Assembly: GCF_002078875.1 (NCBI RefSeq)
Contig: NC_034419.1
Location: forward strand, 18,229,516-18,293,515
Direction of reading: 5' to 3'
DNA from: Numida meleagris
Taxonomy: Eukaryota > Chordata > Aves > Galliformes > Numididae
DNA: 64,000 bases
Both the position numbers and the translations under genes were made by a program. This document shows, in pieces, positions 46,831 to 60,500 of this stretch; positions within the stretch are counted from its first letter, which is position 1, and every line of letters begins with the position of its first letter. Below the pieces are notes generated by a model that was not told the DNA's origin, ran no database searches, and saw only the letters and a list, made by a program, of their open reading frames with translations.

Positions 46831-49800
46831 GATCTTGAGCTGAGGATAATCACTGTGGATCTTTGACGGCAATTTTTAGCCAGCAAAACCTGGGCCCTGC
46901 GTGACGCCACGTTATGTAGTTACAGCCTGATCCAAAGGCAGGCAGAGGGATGGCCAACGTGGGCACCCATCCAGCAGCAAGGAATAATGCAAGAAATGAG
47001 CAGTTAAAGCTGCAGAGGTTTTTCCATCCAAGAATGGCACAGGGTGGAGGCAAACAGAGGCAAGAGGGGACAGCCTTCCTGACCAAACCTTTCACGCATC
47101 TCGATATCTCATTTTCCCCTCTTGGTGAAATGGAGGCAGTCACTGCTAGCCTAGCTCATAAAAGATGATTAAATAAATCTACTGAAGTACTGTGAAGATT
47201 TAGAGTGCTATATACTTAACTTTTTATTTAGATTTAAGGCATATTATGAAGACTGTACGTGCTCTCCAGGCACCCATACAAAAAGGAAACTTACAATCCA
47301 TTAAAATGTTGCTTAGCAGCATAATGTAGTAAGAAAAGTCAAATTATCAGCCAGCTAGTATTGCAGCAAAATACATTTCAACAGCTCCACCCAAAACTTT
47401 CCCCGTGCAGCTCTAACAAGTACCATGAATGAAAGGCACGTTGGAAGGCAGACATGAAGGTCATCTTCTCCTTTATCATATAATTGAAAATAAACAGAAA
47501 ATATATCTATATCAGACGTAAAATACCACACCAGATATCAAATAAGCTTCAGCAGTACAAATACACTGCAATTTATTTAATATCCATTATGCCAGAACAT
47601 GGGATAGGATTTGTTTCCCTGCATGAAAATGGGAAGGAAAAAAAAAAAATCTATTGGCTGAATAGTGTCTCAGTTCTGTTTCCATTTATTTTGATTCACT
47701 GGTAAGACAGATAAAAGAACTCCTGGTCATCCTGAAAGGACGTCAGGGACAAACTCCACACGCAGCAGCATCCACCTCCACACGTCGCATCCCACACCTC
47801 CAAACCCAACCAGCAGCAACCCAGGGAAGAGCAAGAACTACCAGCATCCCTTCCCCTGTTCTTGCAAAGCTCTCGCACAACAGAAAGGCGTGCATAGCAG
47901 CCTTGTGCCATGCCTGAAGGTCACAGCTCAGGGCTGCTTGTAGCAACTGCTTTTCTGTACCTGCAGAGACCACGGGCAGCCTCTGTGCTCAGCAGGCTGC
48001 TCGCCTCGGCTGCACTTAGTGCAGCACAGCTCTGCATGTGAAGTGCACTCCTCACTGTAACCTTGAAGGAAGTTTCCTGCGTTGCCTTGTGACTGAGTTC
48101 TCTATGGCTTCTGAATCTGCAGCTCATTAGAAGTGTTATACAGGTCAGCCAGGAAACGCACACTGCAGATTCTCACTGGTATTTCTGCATTAGTGGCGAT
48201 AATGCATTCCAGTTTTCAGAACAGAGAAAGACTTTTAGGGGCTCTAAAATAGAGTTGAAACACGAAAATCCCAAGAAGTGGGGGAGCAGCTAACACAGGC
48301 TGCCTGATTAATGATAAACCTTTCAAGATTTAAAAGTCAAATCTCAGAAAACTTTTCATTAAGACAGTGATGTGAAGACGGTAACTGCGAAGTGAGGGAA
48401 ACGTTAACCTGCTTTTATACTATAAAACAGAGTCATTTCCAGGAAACACCACCTGCACTGCTACAGGTTAATGCCTGACACACAGGAAAACAGGCACGGT
48501 GCCTGAGATGTGCCGCAGCACCAGCCGGGGACCTGAGGCATCCAGAACCCAGGCACAAGGCTGCCTTGCCCCCTGCCCTCACAAATTCTAAAATTAATTT
48601 AATTGCCACAAGGTGCTTTTTTAATTTGTTACATTGTCCTTATCTGACTTGGGGATTCTGAACTGCTTTTCCCCACTCCCATCAGATGCAAGGAACGGAA
48701 ATGTGGTTTTTACCTTTACGCAGATGCTGAAACATTTGCATAGCATCACATCATGCAGGACTACGGCAGAGTCTTTCCACAGCAACAGGTGAGGAGCAAC
48801 GCTGGGCTTTGGGTCCCCGCTCACCTCACACACTGCCAGCACAGCCCCAGGCCCTGCAGGAGCCAGCTGCCTCCATGGAGGTGTGCAGTCCTGCACCAAG
48901 CTGGATTTGTTACCCTTAACAATAATTAATCAAGTTCTCTGCCAGAAACCATATCAAAGGCGCTGGAGCAACACCAGGAGAAAAGTGACAGTCTTTCCCC
49001 AGTAGATCAGAACGTGTTTTCATTTTCTTGAAACACAGTTTCCTAAATCAAGGTTTCCCAACCCGGCGCTGGAAACACAAGGCAAACCTGCACCAGGCAC
49101 AAAGAGAAAACTGACAGCAAATAAGGAATGTATCCTGCTGCTGCAGCCTGACGCGCAGCACAAGCTGCCTTAAAAACAACTCACTCTGTGATGTTATTAC
49201 TTGCCTTGATGAAGAGTGAAGGTTCTGTTGTTTCTGAAGATACGGCTCCTTAATTATACTGAATGCTTTTCAGAGGATAAAGTAAAAGTTGTTATAATTC
49301 TAATTGTCCATCAAGGAAAAAATGTCACGATAGTATAAAGACGTATCAGGTGATATTCGGTAGAACAATACAATGACGGGAGCATGAAGGAAAGCCTGCA
49401 ATTATTCAATGTAAGCTGAGATAGTTAATCATTTTGTTGGACCGGAGAAAGATTGCTGTTTTGAATTTTATAGTAAGTTGCTGTCTATCCTTTCTGCAAT
49501 GTGTTATTTTGTAGGAAGGGAGCCACAAGTGACTATCATCAGCTCTGCAAATGAAGCCAAAAAACAAGCACAAACCCCGCCGAATTCCCAAAGCAAATGT
49601 CAGCAAGCTTCCAGCCAGACCTTCAAGGAAAGGCCACGAGGAGCAGACCACAGCACACCAGCTGCACTCACAGCTTACGCTGAGCACTCCGCTACAGCAA
49701 CGACTGAGCACGGGAGCAATACTAGCAGGTTTATGCAGAAGATCAACTTATTGGTTGAATTAGGTGCAGAGCCAGCTGTTCTTGCTGCCTGGCTCAGAAT

Positions 49801-51052
49801 AAAACAAAATAAACCAGGAATTCTTTGTGAAAAGACAATTTGCCTCTGCAGTCTTCGGAGAATGAGACAGCAGCAGGAGAACAAGCAATGAGAAGCTATA
49901 GAATGTGAGAGGCACACAGGCATTGGTCCTGAGGCTGCCTTGTGCCAAGCAGAGGAATCCAGAGGTGAATTCTGGCATCACCTGGAAGACGACACACCTG
50001 GCCATAATGGTGTAATGCATTTGGAGACACACACACAGGAGGTGGCTGAGGACCAGGAGGTCCTCAGAAAGGATACAGAGGTGCAGTTACTACTGCTGAG
50101 GAGGAGAAGCTTGAGCCCTGAGACTGCTGAATGAGCACATCAAGAAGGGGAGGGGATAATTACTGCAGGTTAGCTTTCTCATAACAACTGGAGGCATTTG
50201 GCCACTCTGCTCAGTGGACGTCACAAGTAAAGCTCAAAGTCAATCCAGCAGTTCCCCCAACACCCAAGGAAGGTCAATCCCCACCTGCACAGAGTTCCCC
50301 TTAGCACCTATACTATGGCTGCACGATTGCTCAGTGTAAAGCTACCACATTGTGAAAACAATTCAAAGCGTGTGTGGAAAGGAACATTATATTGGTCCTG
50401 CTGTGCTGAGGCACCATTTCCTTTGCTCTGTTTATACACAGACAGCAAACAGCTTTGCACATAGCACGCCTACAAGCTGCACACATCCTCCTACCTGCGG
50501 AGGAGGATTTCCGTTTGCAACTAATAGCAGCATCCCTTGTGAAGCTCCTGCTGATGTGCATGGCTGAGCTCAGGGCAGGGGAACGAGCTGCTAGGAACAC
50601 TGCTGCTATAAGTGGTCTTTGAGAATACCAAAGAATTAAGTTACATGAGGAAACAGCAGAAGATGAGAAAGAAATTACAACAGGGATGCATAGTTCCAAA
50701 CCTCATAAAACCCTTTTGGGTCGTAGTCCACTTGATGTAACCGTATGCACGCTACTGGAATACATGTGAGAAAATGCAAGAAAAAGATTAAAGCATTCAA
50801 TCATTTGCAAATGCTCCCCAGATAAATACAAGTATGTATTGGAAGAACAGCTCTAATACAAAACACTTCACTGTGGACAAATCTTTCCGGGAACACAAAA
50901 TGAATTATGTGGATGAATGCATAGACAAGTTTATCCGACTAAGAGCGTATCCCAATTGCCAGCCTGCACAGAATCCTGACCCAGGCCATATTGCACAGGA
51001 ACAGAACTCAGCAGCTTGGACCCAGCCCAGCGTTCTGCACTGCCTGCAATAC
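46831..51052. other. Non-coding DNA, no gene seen
   Basis: GC-richer parts (46890-47090, 47740-48010, 48480-48570, 48780-48890) alternate with AT-rich ones. AT-rich 49240-49320 (CTTAATTATAC, TTATAATTCTAATTGTCC) looks mildly constrained. A short AC repeat lies near 50030-50038. The 137-codon frame at 49478-49891 and its overlaps match nothing I recognise. Confidence 0.5.
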
Positions 51053-51103
51053 CAGATCATCTTGTAGATCTTCTCCAGCCTTGGTGATTCTGTGATTTTA
51101 TGA
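51053..51103 (+). mobile_element. Diverged CR1-like LINE 3' tail
   Basis: The order GATCATCTTGTAGATC, TTCTCCAGCC and then GATTCTGTGATTTTATGA follows the 3' end of avian CR1 elements, where a conserved segment is followed by short ATTCTATGA-like repeats. Divergence is considerable and the upstream body is not recognisable, so this is a 5'-truncated, old copy if real. No coding capacity remains. Confidence 0.5.
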
Positions 51104-52134
51104 CCATGCATATGCTTGGCACGGCCAGGGGGGGCTGGAGGTGCAGCCTGACTGATGGACACAGCCCAAGCAGTCTTTGAAGGCATGCACTGTAGGCTCT
51201 CATCAACCATCACCTGATAACACCACAGAACATTGATAGAGAGCAACCTGAACTGATAAGAAGTGTTTGATAGTGCTCCGTGAAACATCTCTAATAAGAA
51301 AAGGTGCGGGTGCAGTTAAACACTGTCATTACCAAAAGCTAATTTAATATGAAAAGGAAAACATCAGTGCTAGATGAAAAGTTCCTTCAGAAAATTCTGC
51401 GCTGAGAGCCTTCTGTAGTGTCACAAGTGAAACATTTCAGACTCTATTAGCTCATTTCATGTCCATTGATTTTTTTTTTTAACCAGTTGGAAAATAACCA
51501 CCCTGCACTTCTGCTTATCACCTTTCAAACAACCTCTGATTGCTGGACGTATCCTAAGAAAAGCGTCTGCTTAGCTTGTACTTTCATGAACCATTGCAAC
51601 TTTTTCCTGAAGTTTTATTGCTCTGTAAATGAGGATCCAATCTCAAAGCCTGCTTTTATTTTTGCTGTGACAGAACTGAAATGGCAGCGGTAATAAAGCC
51701 AATAGAGAGGCACTCTCCCTTTCTGCATTTCAGTACAGAAACACTTAAACATTTATCTTTAAAAGCTTTCCTTGCTGAAAACTTCAAAGATCAGGTGATA
51801 GCATTTATTAATTTCCTTATAGAATAGAAATAGAATTTATTAGATGGATTTTCTGAACAATCAGAGGTTTCACTTCCGTATTTCTTCTGGATTTTCTGCA
51901 GTTTCATTTACAACTGGTCAAGCACCGCAGCCTCTCAGGAAGCACACCCCACGAGGCTGACAGCCAGCCCCAGCCCAGGACAAACAGCCCCCAGATGCTG
52001 AACCCAGACCTTTGGCTTCACATATGATGTTCTCAGAAGCCATTTGTTGACTTGAGAAACACCTCACCAGCTTGAACGCTACCAAGCCATGACAGATGCA
52101 ACTATCTCATCACCATAACATGATGTCTCTCTTA
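51104..52134. other. Non-coding DNA between two CR1-like tails
   Basis: Mixed sequence with a T run near 51470-51480 and AT-rich, possibly constrained sequence at 51770-51850. Minus-strand 50905-51288 contains a chance frame. No exon is seen. Confidence 0.5.
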
Positions 52135-52192
52135 GGGATGTTGGACTAGATGACCTTTTAAAGTCCCTTCCAGCTCCAACAGTTCTGTGATA
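52135..52192 (+). mobile_element. CR1 LINE 3' end, 5'-truncated
   Basis: GGGATGTTGGACTAGATGAC, a TTTTAAAGTCCCTTCCAGCT-like core and a CAACAGTTCTGTGAT tail match in order the terminal segment of CR1 non-LTR retrotransposons. CR1 is the main interspersed repeat of bird genomes. Only about 60 bases are recognisable; 5' truncation is the usual fate of CR1 insertions. The element is on the + strand and cannot encode protein. Confidence 0.88.
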
Positions 52193-54780
52193 GCTGAGCT
52201 GGTAAATGTAATCAACAGGACCTTGCAACAGCGCAGCATCTCGAGCTCTGTGCATGGAGTGCAGCAGCTCTCCAGCAGCCCCAGTAACAGCTCCTCCTAC
52301 CTGAGCTGCTGAGGCTGCCTAAGACAGAGAGTACGAGATGTTGCTCCTGCAAACGATGGAGCAATCACGAGCTGCCAGCAACGCTCCACACTGCCACCAG
52401 CAGCACCGCCTGCGTTTGATGGAGCGCTCCAATTCAAAGAACCAATAAACTGGCGAAAAACCAATCAAGCAGTTTCACTCTTCATCCTCCACTCTTCAGG
52501 GCAGCGCCACTGAGTGATGATGTTCGAGGTGTGTTTTGTCAGCTTCCCTGTGAGTTCACACCATCGCTGACAGGCATTTCTCAATAGCCCTAACATTTTC
52601 CAGGAGGCACTCGATGCCCACAGCAGGGGCATCACTCCTCATTGCCTGCCATTCACCTGCCACGTGCTGTGCAGCCACTGCATCACATGGAGACAAGGTG
52701 CTCGTGGTGAAGGACACCAAGATTGTTAACGCTGACGTGAGCGGGTAGCAATTAAAGCAACAAGCTGAAGTGAAACAAACAGAAGCTCGAGGGACTTCTT
52801 GTAATAGGGCCCATGGCTGGGAACGGTGAGACACACCACGCAGGCACCTGTTACGTATCTGGAGGCATCAAACAAGAAAATCATAGCAAGAGTTCGTTCA
52901 CTGCAAGAGACTAGTGCTTCTTTCCTGACCTTTGTCCTGTGGCTTGCATAATGCTTTAGAGCCCTCTGCCATGCGATGCTGGCTTCAGAGGCTGGTGCTG
53001 TCAGAAGGGACAGTTCAAGCAATTGCATATTACGCTATTACTGCTTAAGTGATGCGACTCTGACAAATGGCTGTATTTACTGCAGAAAAATAGAGAATAA
53101 CATTTAGGAATTGTCACGTCTGAACATGACATTAAGCATACATTCACTTCAGTCTCAGCCGTTACGAGCACACTGACACATTTTTCTTGCTATCACGAGG
53201 AGCAGAAGCTAAATGTCTGTGTGACACCAAGATCTCCTCCTGAGCCCACGAGGACGTGAAGCTCAAGATCACTTCAGAAGCGCCCTGGGTATGGCATCCT
53301 CGAGATAACGGGATTTTAACCATCTCTTTTACCTTACATGAAATGTTAGCATAACACCACGCCACCTACTTATTAAGCAAAATGTATGAAAACTTTCAGT
53401 TAAATTCCACTGTGTTGAAAAGGTCACTTCCTTCCACTCGGTTGTCTTTTCTTTTCCTCTCCCCCCTCCACCGCCCCCCCAGAAAGAGGAATGGGAGTGG
53501 CAAACCAAAGAACTAAATTAAGAGCTCTTAAAATTTACATCAGCACAACCTATTAATGGCAACTGCCAGCACACAAAAATAATTGCTCTGCATACAAACC
53601 CTCAAAGGGACCCTTAAAAGGACCAGCCAGCACCACGTCTGTTCCAATAGCAAAACAAAGTCACCTTAAAGCATCTCTCACCCTGACTTCAGGAAAACTT
53701 CTGATAAAAACCTGGAAGTACCATTCCTATGTCAAGGGATGCGATTAGGTTAAATTATTTAAACCACAGCTGTTTAATCATCAATGCCTTTTAAAGATCT
53801 GTTGCTTGAAGTGTGATTTCAGCTTTTCAGCTGTTTTCCCCCCCACTTCCTCCCACACCGCATGCCATTGGGAACAGCATCTTATAGCACTCCTGAAGGA
53901 CACAGCACAGTACCTGCACACACCTTCAAAGACAGAGGCAAGATTAAGTCTACCAAAAGGTTGTGTGTACTCTGAAACGTGTTTACTTGCTGTGTAATAA
54001 GCAAGAGCCATGAAAATGCTACTCGTGTACTGGAGAGCCTACAAAATGGGCCTGTCACTGAGCTCCGATGGTAGTGGCACCTCCAGCCACTGAGGTTTTA
54101 CAGGGAATGCAATGGATAGGCAGGAAACAACTGCCAAGTGCAAGGCACCGAGCAGCACCAAGTCACTAACAATTCAAGGAAAGGAAGGAAAATTAAAACA
54201 GATGAAGTACTGAATGTTAAAGTTGATGAATTCCTTTTTCCCCCCATCTGAACATCCAGTCTTTTGCCATTGAAATTGGTGGTTTACTCCTTGAGAAATT
54301 ATCGCTTCAAAACTTCTTTTCAGCCAAGGGCAAGGTTTTCATGGCCCCTTACTGGATATCACTTGTGGTCAAACAAGGTAGTAAAATAAATCTTCACTCT
54401 ATTGCAGCAGCAGTTACTCCACTCTTGTTTGTTTTCTTTTTTTTCCCCCTTAAAACATTTTAGGAAAGGATTTCATAAAAATGCCACTATCTATTGAAAT
54501 CCCAGATCTGCCTTCTGCTTTCCCACAACATGCGATGAAGAACTACACCTTACTTGGGTGCCAGCTAAATCCTTCCTTCCCTCTGAGGCGCTTTTTTTTT
54601 TTGCTCCAGCACCTGTTCCAGCCTCCCGAATCCCCTGCCTTCTGGCACCGCATGTCCCCAGCTGTGGGCACAGCAGGCAGGGCTTCTCCCAGCCGCCATG
54701 GGGCAATGCACAGAACGCAGCTGTGACACCAGCACACCAGAACCTGTTGCTTTCCAGTGCATTTGGTGAGCCGGTATTTT
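52193..54780. other. Non-coding DNA, no gene seen
   Basis: GC-richer near 52200-52440 and 52560-52700, AT-rich elsewhere. A C-rich pyrimidine stretch lies at 53455-53482. Short T and C runs near 54239 and 54436 and a T run near 54592 are low complexity. Overlapping chance frames occur on both strands, and no product or RNA gene is recognised. Confidence 0.5.
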
Positions 54781-54960
54781 AGGCCACCAGAGCTTTCTCC
54801 TCAGTGTTAACTTCTTCCCATTAACACCCTCAGAGGTGTAGTTACGCTACTAAAATGTCAATTCTAACGAGCTGGTATTATACCAGAATCCTAAACGACC
54901 TTGGCCAGATAAAGAGTTCTGCTGGCAGGATTCTGGGGTTATTCATCTTTTATCCAGGTG
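54781..54960. promoter_or_regulatory. Weak candidate element containing a 15-bp palindrome
   Basis: Repeat-free sequence keeps CpGs (GTTACGCTAC, CTAACGAGC, AAACGACC). It contains the perfect palindrome CTGGTAT-T-ATACCAG at 54872-54886. Retained CpGs in AT-rich sequence and a dyad suggest possible protein binding. There is no direct support. Confidence 0.22.
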
Positions 54961-57099
54961 CATGGGAGTATCACTGAGTCAAGTACCACGAACAGATGGA
55001 AAATATTTCATATTTATGACCTGCCATCTTCTCTTTTTTTTCTTCCTAGAAATTTGGTTTTCATTAAAACGCTTCGAAAAATCATTGAATTCACTTAATA
55101 ACTTCATTCAAGGAGGAAAGATAGCCCATAACGGGCAGTTTGTAAGAAAACTAGGACAGGACTGACTACCTGCATTCAGCCAATTAGCAAACTGACACTC
55201 CTGCTAATACACAATACACAACAGCCAAAGAGTGGGGAAAAAAAAATACCCAGGGCAGATGTCTCATTACCACTTCTGTCAAATTAGTTTTCCCTATCCC
55301 CGCTTCCTCATATAAGGCAGCATCTACTGACTGTCTTATTTTGCGTGCTGAATGGCTACACAGAGTGTACAACCCGAAATATCAACAGGGAGGGGGGGGA
55401 ACAAATAAAAATAGAAAAGAAAAAAAAATCAGAGAGGTCACAGAGAAGGCAGGTGAAAAGGCAAGTGTTTCAGGGGCTGTAACCCCAGGGCACACAGCAA
55501 ACTGCAGACCCTACTGACATCAGGATGGGCTTTAGGATAGGCTTTCTTCCTCAGCCATAACCAGCTGAGACACAGCAGCGACCTGAGCCCCAGGGGACAG
55601 GGCAGGACCTGCTGCAAGGCATCGCCAGCCCCGCTGCCCTGGACCATCACAAGCTCGACCTCCCCACTCTCTTTCTGGGGAAGCTGGCCATCATTAAGCA
55701 CAGAGTCACTGTGTGGTTTCTTCACTATTCCATATCTTTCCCTTGGAATAAAGCATGTTCTGTAAGTGGATGAAGTCCTAGGAGCTCAAGCTGCATGGTT
55801 GTTGACAAAAATCTCTCTAAGGCCTATCCTAAAAGATGCTGAAGTCTGTCCAAGCTGAAAATGCTAACAGCAGGTATGTTACACAACATATTAAGAAAAG
55901 AGACACTGTAGTTTTATTGTAAGGAGATGTACTGAACAATATAAGACTGCATTTTCACATATTTGGTTCCGTAACAAAAAGAATGGCCAACTTGAATGAT
56001 TCATCTCCTTACGCTGGTACAAGTCACAAGTGAGACATGGCAAATTACAGATGAAAATATGATACTTGAGAGCACAAAAACATCAAATTGTGGTGGGTAC
56101 TTTGTCAAAAGATTTATGGGTTTTGAGTGTTTCAGATGTTTAAGTGCACGCAAAGTGCGCTTGATGTGAGCTTCAATTGCCTCAAAATAGCTGTAAGCAC
56201 AGCACAAGCCCCGATTGTTCTTGACAGACTGCTGGGAAAAACAGTACCAGAATGTAAAAGAATGTATTTTTATATATACAAAAATAAAGCAACGTGTAGA
56301 AATAAAACAGCAATTAGGAAGAACCAACAGAAATATGTATTTCTGAACCCATTAGAAATCAGTCTGGAGGAAAATGGTTTTGCTGAGTCTAGTACCAGGC
56401 TGTGAGCAGCGCATCTCAGCCTGGCAGCAGCTCTGCAGCCCCACCAACTTACTCCTAGGTTTGGTCAAAGCAAAGCACAGCTCTTACAGGGGACAAGTGG
56501 CACCGACCTGCATGGCAGCAGGTGATCCAGGACACAGCAGGACTGCTGCCTAGAGGCACAGTACCCTGCCCTTACCAGCCAGGCACTTTCTTGCTATCAC
56601 ACATGCTTAACTGTACTTCTCCCACATGCAAGCAACCAAGTCTTTACTGGGGGGGGAGTGGAATGCAGAAACAAAAAAAAAAAGCACTGTTAGAAGAACA
56701 TTATTTATACAGCAAAGTCAGGGGAACTCAAGGTAGGAAATACCAGAAATAAACATCAGCTGACTTCAGCCTCTAAGATGTTTTAATTGCACAACCATGT
56801 ATTACTTTTTCTTCTTCATTATTTCCCATTCAGTGAATAATATGAAAGGGTGAAATTAAGGCTATTTAGGGAACCTGAGTTCTTACATTTTGAGAGCATT
56901 TAACTTCTCAAATCAGGAAACACTTAAAACATAATGTGCGGATAATATATGCACAAATTATGCATGAGTATAGATGTAGAAATATTTGATGGTACATCTT
57001 GCCATAGTGTATACATGCAAAGGCCAAATTCGGTACTGACAACACAAATGGGGTCTCTTAGCTTCGCTGACATTGGCAGAAAGGGGCCAGAGGAAAGAG
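54961..57099. other. Non-coding DNA, no gene seen
   Basis: Mixed sequence with an acceptor-like pyrimidine tract near 55032-55049 (no exon recognised after it), a G run near 55392, A-rich sequence at 55400-55430, another G run near 56650 and an A run near 56673. Frames of up to 108 codons match nothing known. Confidence 0.5.
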
Positions 57100-57360
57100 T
57101 TCAGTCCTAAATATTTTCCCTGGTGGCTTTACACACTCACTGAAGCTCTGCTATTTATATGCATGAATGATTTATTTCTCTATTACCAGTTACCTCCTTT
57201 GATTAAATATATTAGGGCCTTTTAAGTTATTTCAAGGCTACAATCATTTTAAAATTAAATGATCCTTTGAGCACCCTTTGGGAACTGCGCGCTAAACTGA
57301 CATTTCCATAATGCAAAAAAAATTGCAGTTGTGCTCATTTTATGTAATTAAACTGTACTC
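57100..57360. promoter_or_regulatory. Candidate conserved element with POU/homeodomain words
   Basis: ATATGCAT at 57157-57164 is followed by GAATGATTTATT. CTTTGATTAAATATATTAGG lies near 57198-57217, TAAAATTAAATGATC near 57249, CpG-containing CTGCGCGCTAAAC near 57285, and ATGTAATTAAAC near 57342. The region is repeat-free apart from an 8-A run near 57316. Motif content favours a regulatory element. Confidence 0.33.
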
Positions 57361-57540
57361 TTTACCAACTGAACCAAATAGGAGAATATTAGCCTTTTTT
57401 GTGTCCCTGGAAAAATAATAAAATTGAATACTGGATGCTTTGCATTGTCACGGTCAAATTTTGTCTGCATTCAAACAGTGGCAACCTAAAGCACCGCATT
57501 ATGCTGCCCAATGTAATGTCATTCAGCTTCAGCAAAGGCT
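57361..57540. other. Non-coding DNA, nothing specific seen
   Basis: AT-rich sequence leading into a poly-C/poly-A run. No exon or repeat family is recognised. Confidence 0.5.
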
Positions 57541-57560
57541 CCCCCCCCCCCCAAAAAAAA
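57541..57560. repeat. C12A8 homopolymer pair
   Basis: Twelve C are followed by eight A. It is low complexity, and frames crossing it cannot be trusted. Confidence 0.93.
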
Positions 57561-60500
57561 GAACATTTCCATCTCATACCCTGTTCACGATCAATCAAGC
57601 CCAAGTAGGAAACTTTTTAAACTTCACCATTTTTTCCTCCCTTTAAGCTTTGCTAAAGGCCCAAATTCCAATGACACATTTAACGTGCTGAGTTTTCTGC
57701 CTCTGTGGAGCACAAGTAACAATGCCAGCACCTCTTTTGAAGAGCACACAAAAATACTTCTGGCCTGAAAGAAAGGAATGAAGTTACAAAAAAGGGAAAG
57801 ATAAAAGAAATTTCAAGTCCCAAATCTGCAGAATCCCCTCTATCCTGGCCCATTCTTTTGGACTAAACCTCATTTTGCAAATCAAAGGACCAGCTGCTAA
57901 ACTTTCTTTAAAAAAAAAAGGAAAAAAAGAAAAAGACGTAGGTGGTGAATGCGAGGGTAGGAAAGTCCCAGGGACACTGGCCTCACCATCAATCAGTCAC
58001 TGCTGGTGAGTGCAGAAGGACAAATGCCTCCACTCCCACAGACTAATGCTGAGCTCGCCAAGCACTGATGCTGCACCCTTGGCTCCAATTCAGTCCCTAT
58101 GAAGCACCCCTAAACCAAGCTCCCCATGCCTGGCCCAGCTGTGCCCATGGGGCTGCTCCCAGAGCATCACCGGTGGTGCGGCAGAGCCTGAGCCCGGTCA
58201 GGGGGCACCTCTGCTGCCAGGCCTCCTGCTCCTCCTGGAGACCTCACCCCAGGCTGCAGCACCACAGAACTGCCACACACTGGTTATTTATGTCTGTCAG
58301 CATAACCACCATTTGCTATCACTGTCTACTTCAGCACATCAGACAAGTATCACCAAATTCCAGCAATGCATCAAAAGCCAATGCATGAGAAATAACCTCC
58401 TCACCAAAATCCTGTACAAGTACATAGGACAGAGATGTACCCATCTGCACATCTGGTTGCAGAAGGCAGTCCACATATGAAGAGTGCTTGCTATAGACTG
58501 CAGGACACCACAGACCATATTCCATCAAAAGCACCAGATGCAGTCGGTATTTAGAGAAGCAGCACGCACCCTTTCACTTGGGATTAGAGGTTAATGGGAA
58601 AGAGGCACAACAGGGAAAAACATTTCTCTTTGGGTAAAACATTTACAAATCCAAAGTATTTAGATCAGATTTCATGTGGAAGCCTTCGGAGTAGATTAAA
58701 AATAATCCTTGAAACATTTTCATCTTGCACAGCATGTCCTTCCATGCGAAAAGACAACTTCAAATTCTATTTGTAATTATATCCGCATGTTGCATTTCTT
58801 TGCAATCTGAGCAACTGCTGCTTTGCAAAACTTACCATGGGCAACGATCACCTCAAGCAGAGAATCGTGCAACTTATTTCCTCAAAAGAGTTTTTGGCAA
58901 CTCCAGGATGCACTGAGTGGGGCTTGCTCCTCCCAGAGTCACCGCACAGCGCTGCCCAAGGCTGTTGTGAATTTACAGCAAGTGTAAGTCAGTTAAAATG
59001 GACATGTCACTTCTTCCTATCAAATCACCACATGCATTACACCTGATAAAAATCTGCGCTTTTGATCTCCACATAACAGGTGTTCCCATGATAAAAGTCA
59101 AGACAGAAGTGCTAAAGCCTTTCACATACTTCCCTCCAATTTCCACAGCAGCAGAGCTCTGACAGAGGGCTTCTGACTGCTCCATTTGATGGCCAGGCAC
59201 ACTTACAACAGCTGAAACGCCGAGTTTCCCAGGGGAAGGCATAATGAAATAAATGCACTCATGAATATGTATGACAGGAGGCAGCCATCTGTTCTCCACC
59301 AGCATCTTTTCTTGAAAGAAGTTTCAAATATTTCTGTGGAGAAGTTGTATCTTTATTTCCATATATGAAATTAGACCTTGAGTTTTCTACCATCTCCGGT
59401 CATTGAGTGGTGTTGTTATGGAAATGCATTTTTTGTCCCCCTGCGATAATCAAGAGATGGAGTGGTAACGTAATTTTACAGAGATCAGGTGGAGGTTTCA
59501 GCACGTCTTTACAGAAGCCTTGAGATGTTGTCAGTCAGAGCACGCAAGGCACGATGCAAATATAACCGTGTCCTCCTTCAGAGAAACAGGAATGCATGGC
59601 CCTCACCGGCATCCTGCATCCACCCCACCTCCACGTGCAAGGAAGCACCAGGCGCTGCTCCGGCCTGCACTCACACAGTGGGCTGGGCTGCCCGAGGAGG
59701 AGGAAGAGCAGCCCCAGAGCTCCACAGCTGAGGCACAAGGCCCCACTGCTCCTGCGGCCTACACGCAGGGGAAACAAGGCCCAGGCTGCGGCACAGCACA
59801 GGATGGGAATTAAGAGTTTTTACTTAATTAAAAAAAAGCCCTAACAGGAGTTTTAGACAAGGCCTTTGCAGGCAGTGGTGGAAGTGATGCTTATGTACAC
59901 GCCTTCAGATGACACAGCACAGTGGTTTCAGACGCAGCCAAAGCCTCCCCGCACAGCCCTGACGCTGCTGGTCCCTGAGCACAGTCACCAACAGAGCTGG
60001 GATAAGCCTCCAGGACCAGGCTGAGACCCGTTAGTTCAGCTGAAGCTACTAATTAGCAAAGCCCCCAGGAGCAGGAGGCCCTGCAAGCTGCTGGCACAGC
60101 CCTGCGGCAGGTTTGATCCATCCATTGCTCTGGCTGCACTGATAAGGGAAGAGGCAGAACTGGAGCTCCGTGACACAGCCTGCAGCAGGGCAGCATGGCT
60201 CGTTAGAGCCACCGTCTCCCTAATTACACAGAACATTAGCCGTCATAGTGATGGCAGGTGCCATCCTCCTCTGAAAGCAAGGCTTGCTCACTCAGCTTCA
60301 TGCTGGATGTGCTGGTACCAGAGTCCTGCACACACACACTGCACCATGCTGCAAGCAACCCATACAAGTGCAAGTCCCATTTACACAGACAGCTTTCAGT
60401 GCATACACTATTCCACAACCCTATTAGCTATGTACATTGGGAAACAATGCAGAATGGTTTCCACAAGCTGCTTGCAGGGCTTTCCATTCCAAATGCATTC

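Noticed and set aside
55032..55165. Exon after the TTTTTTTTCTTCCTAG tract
   Set aside because: The downstream frame is short, with no donor at a sensible position and no protein resemblance.
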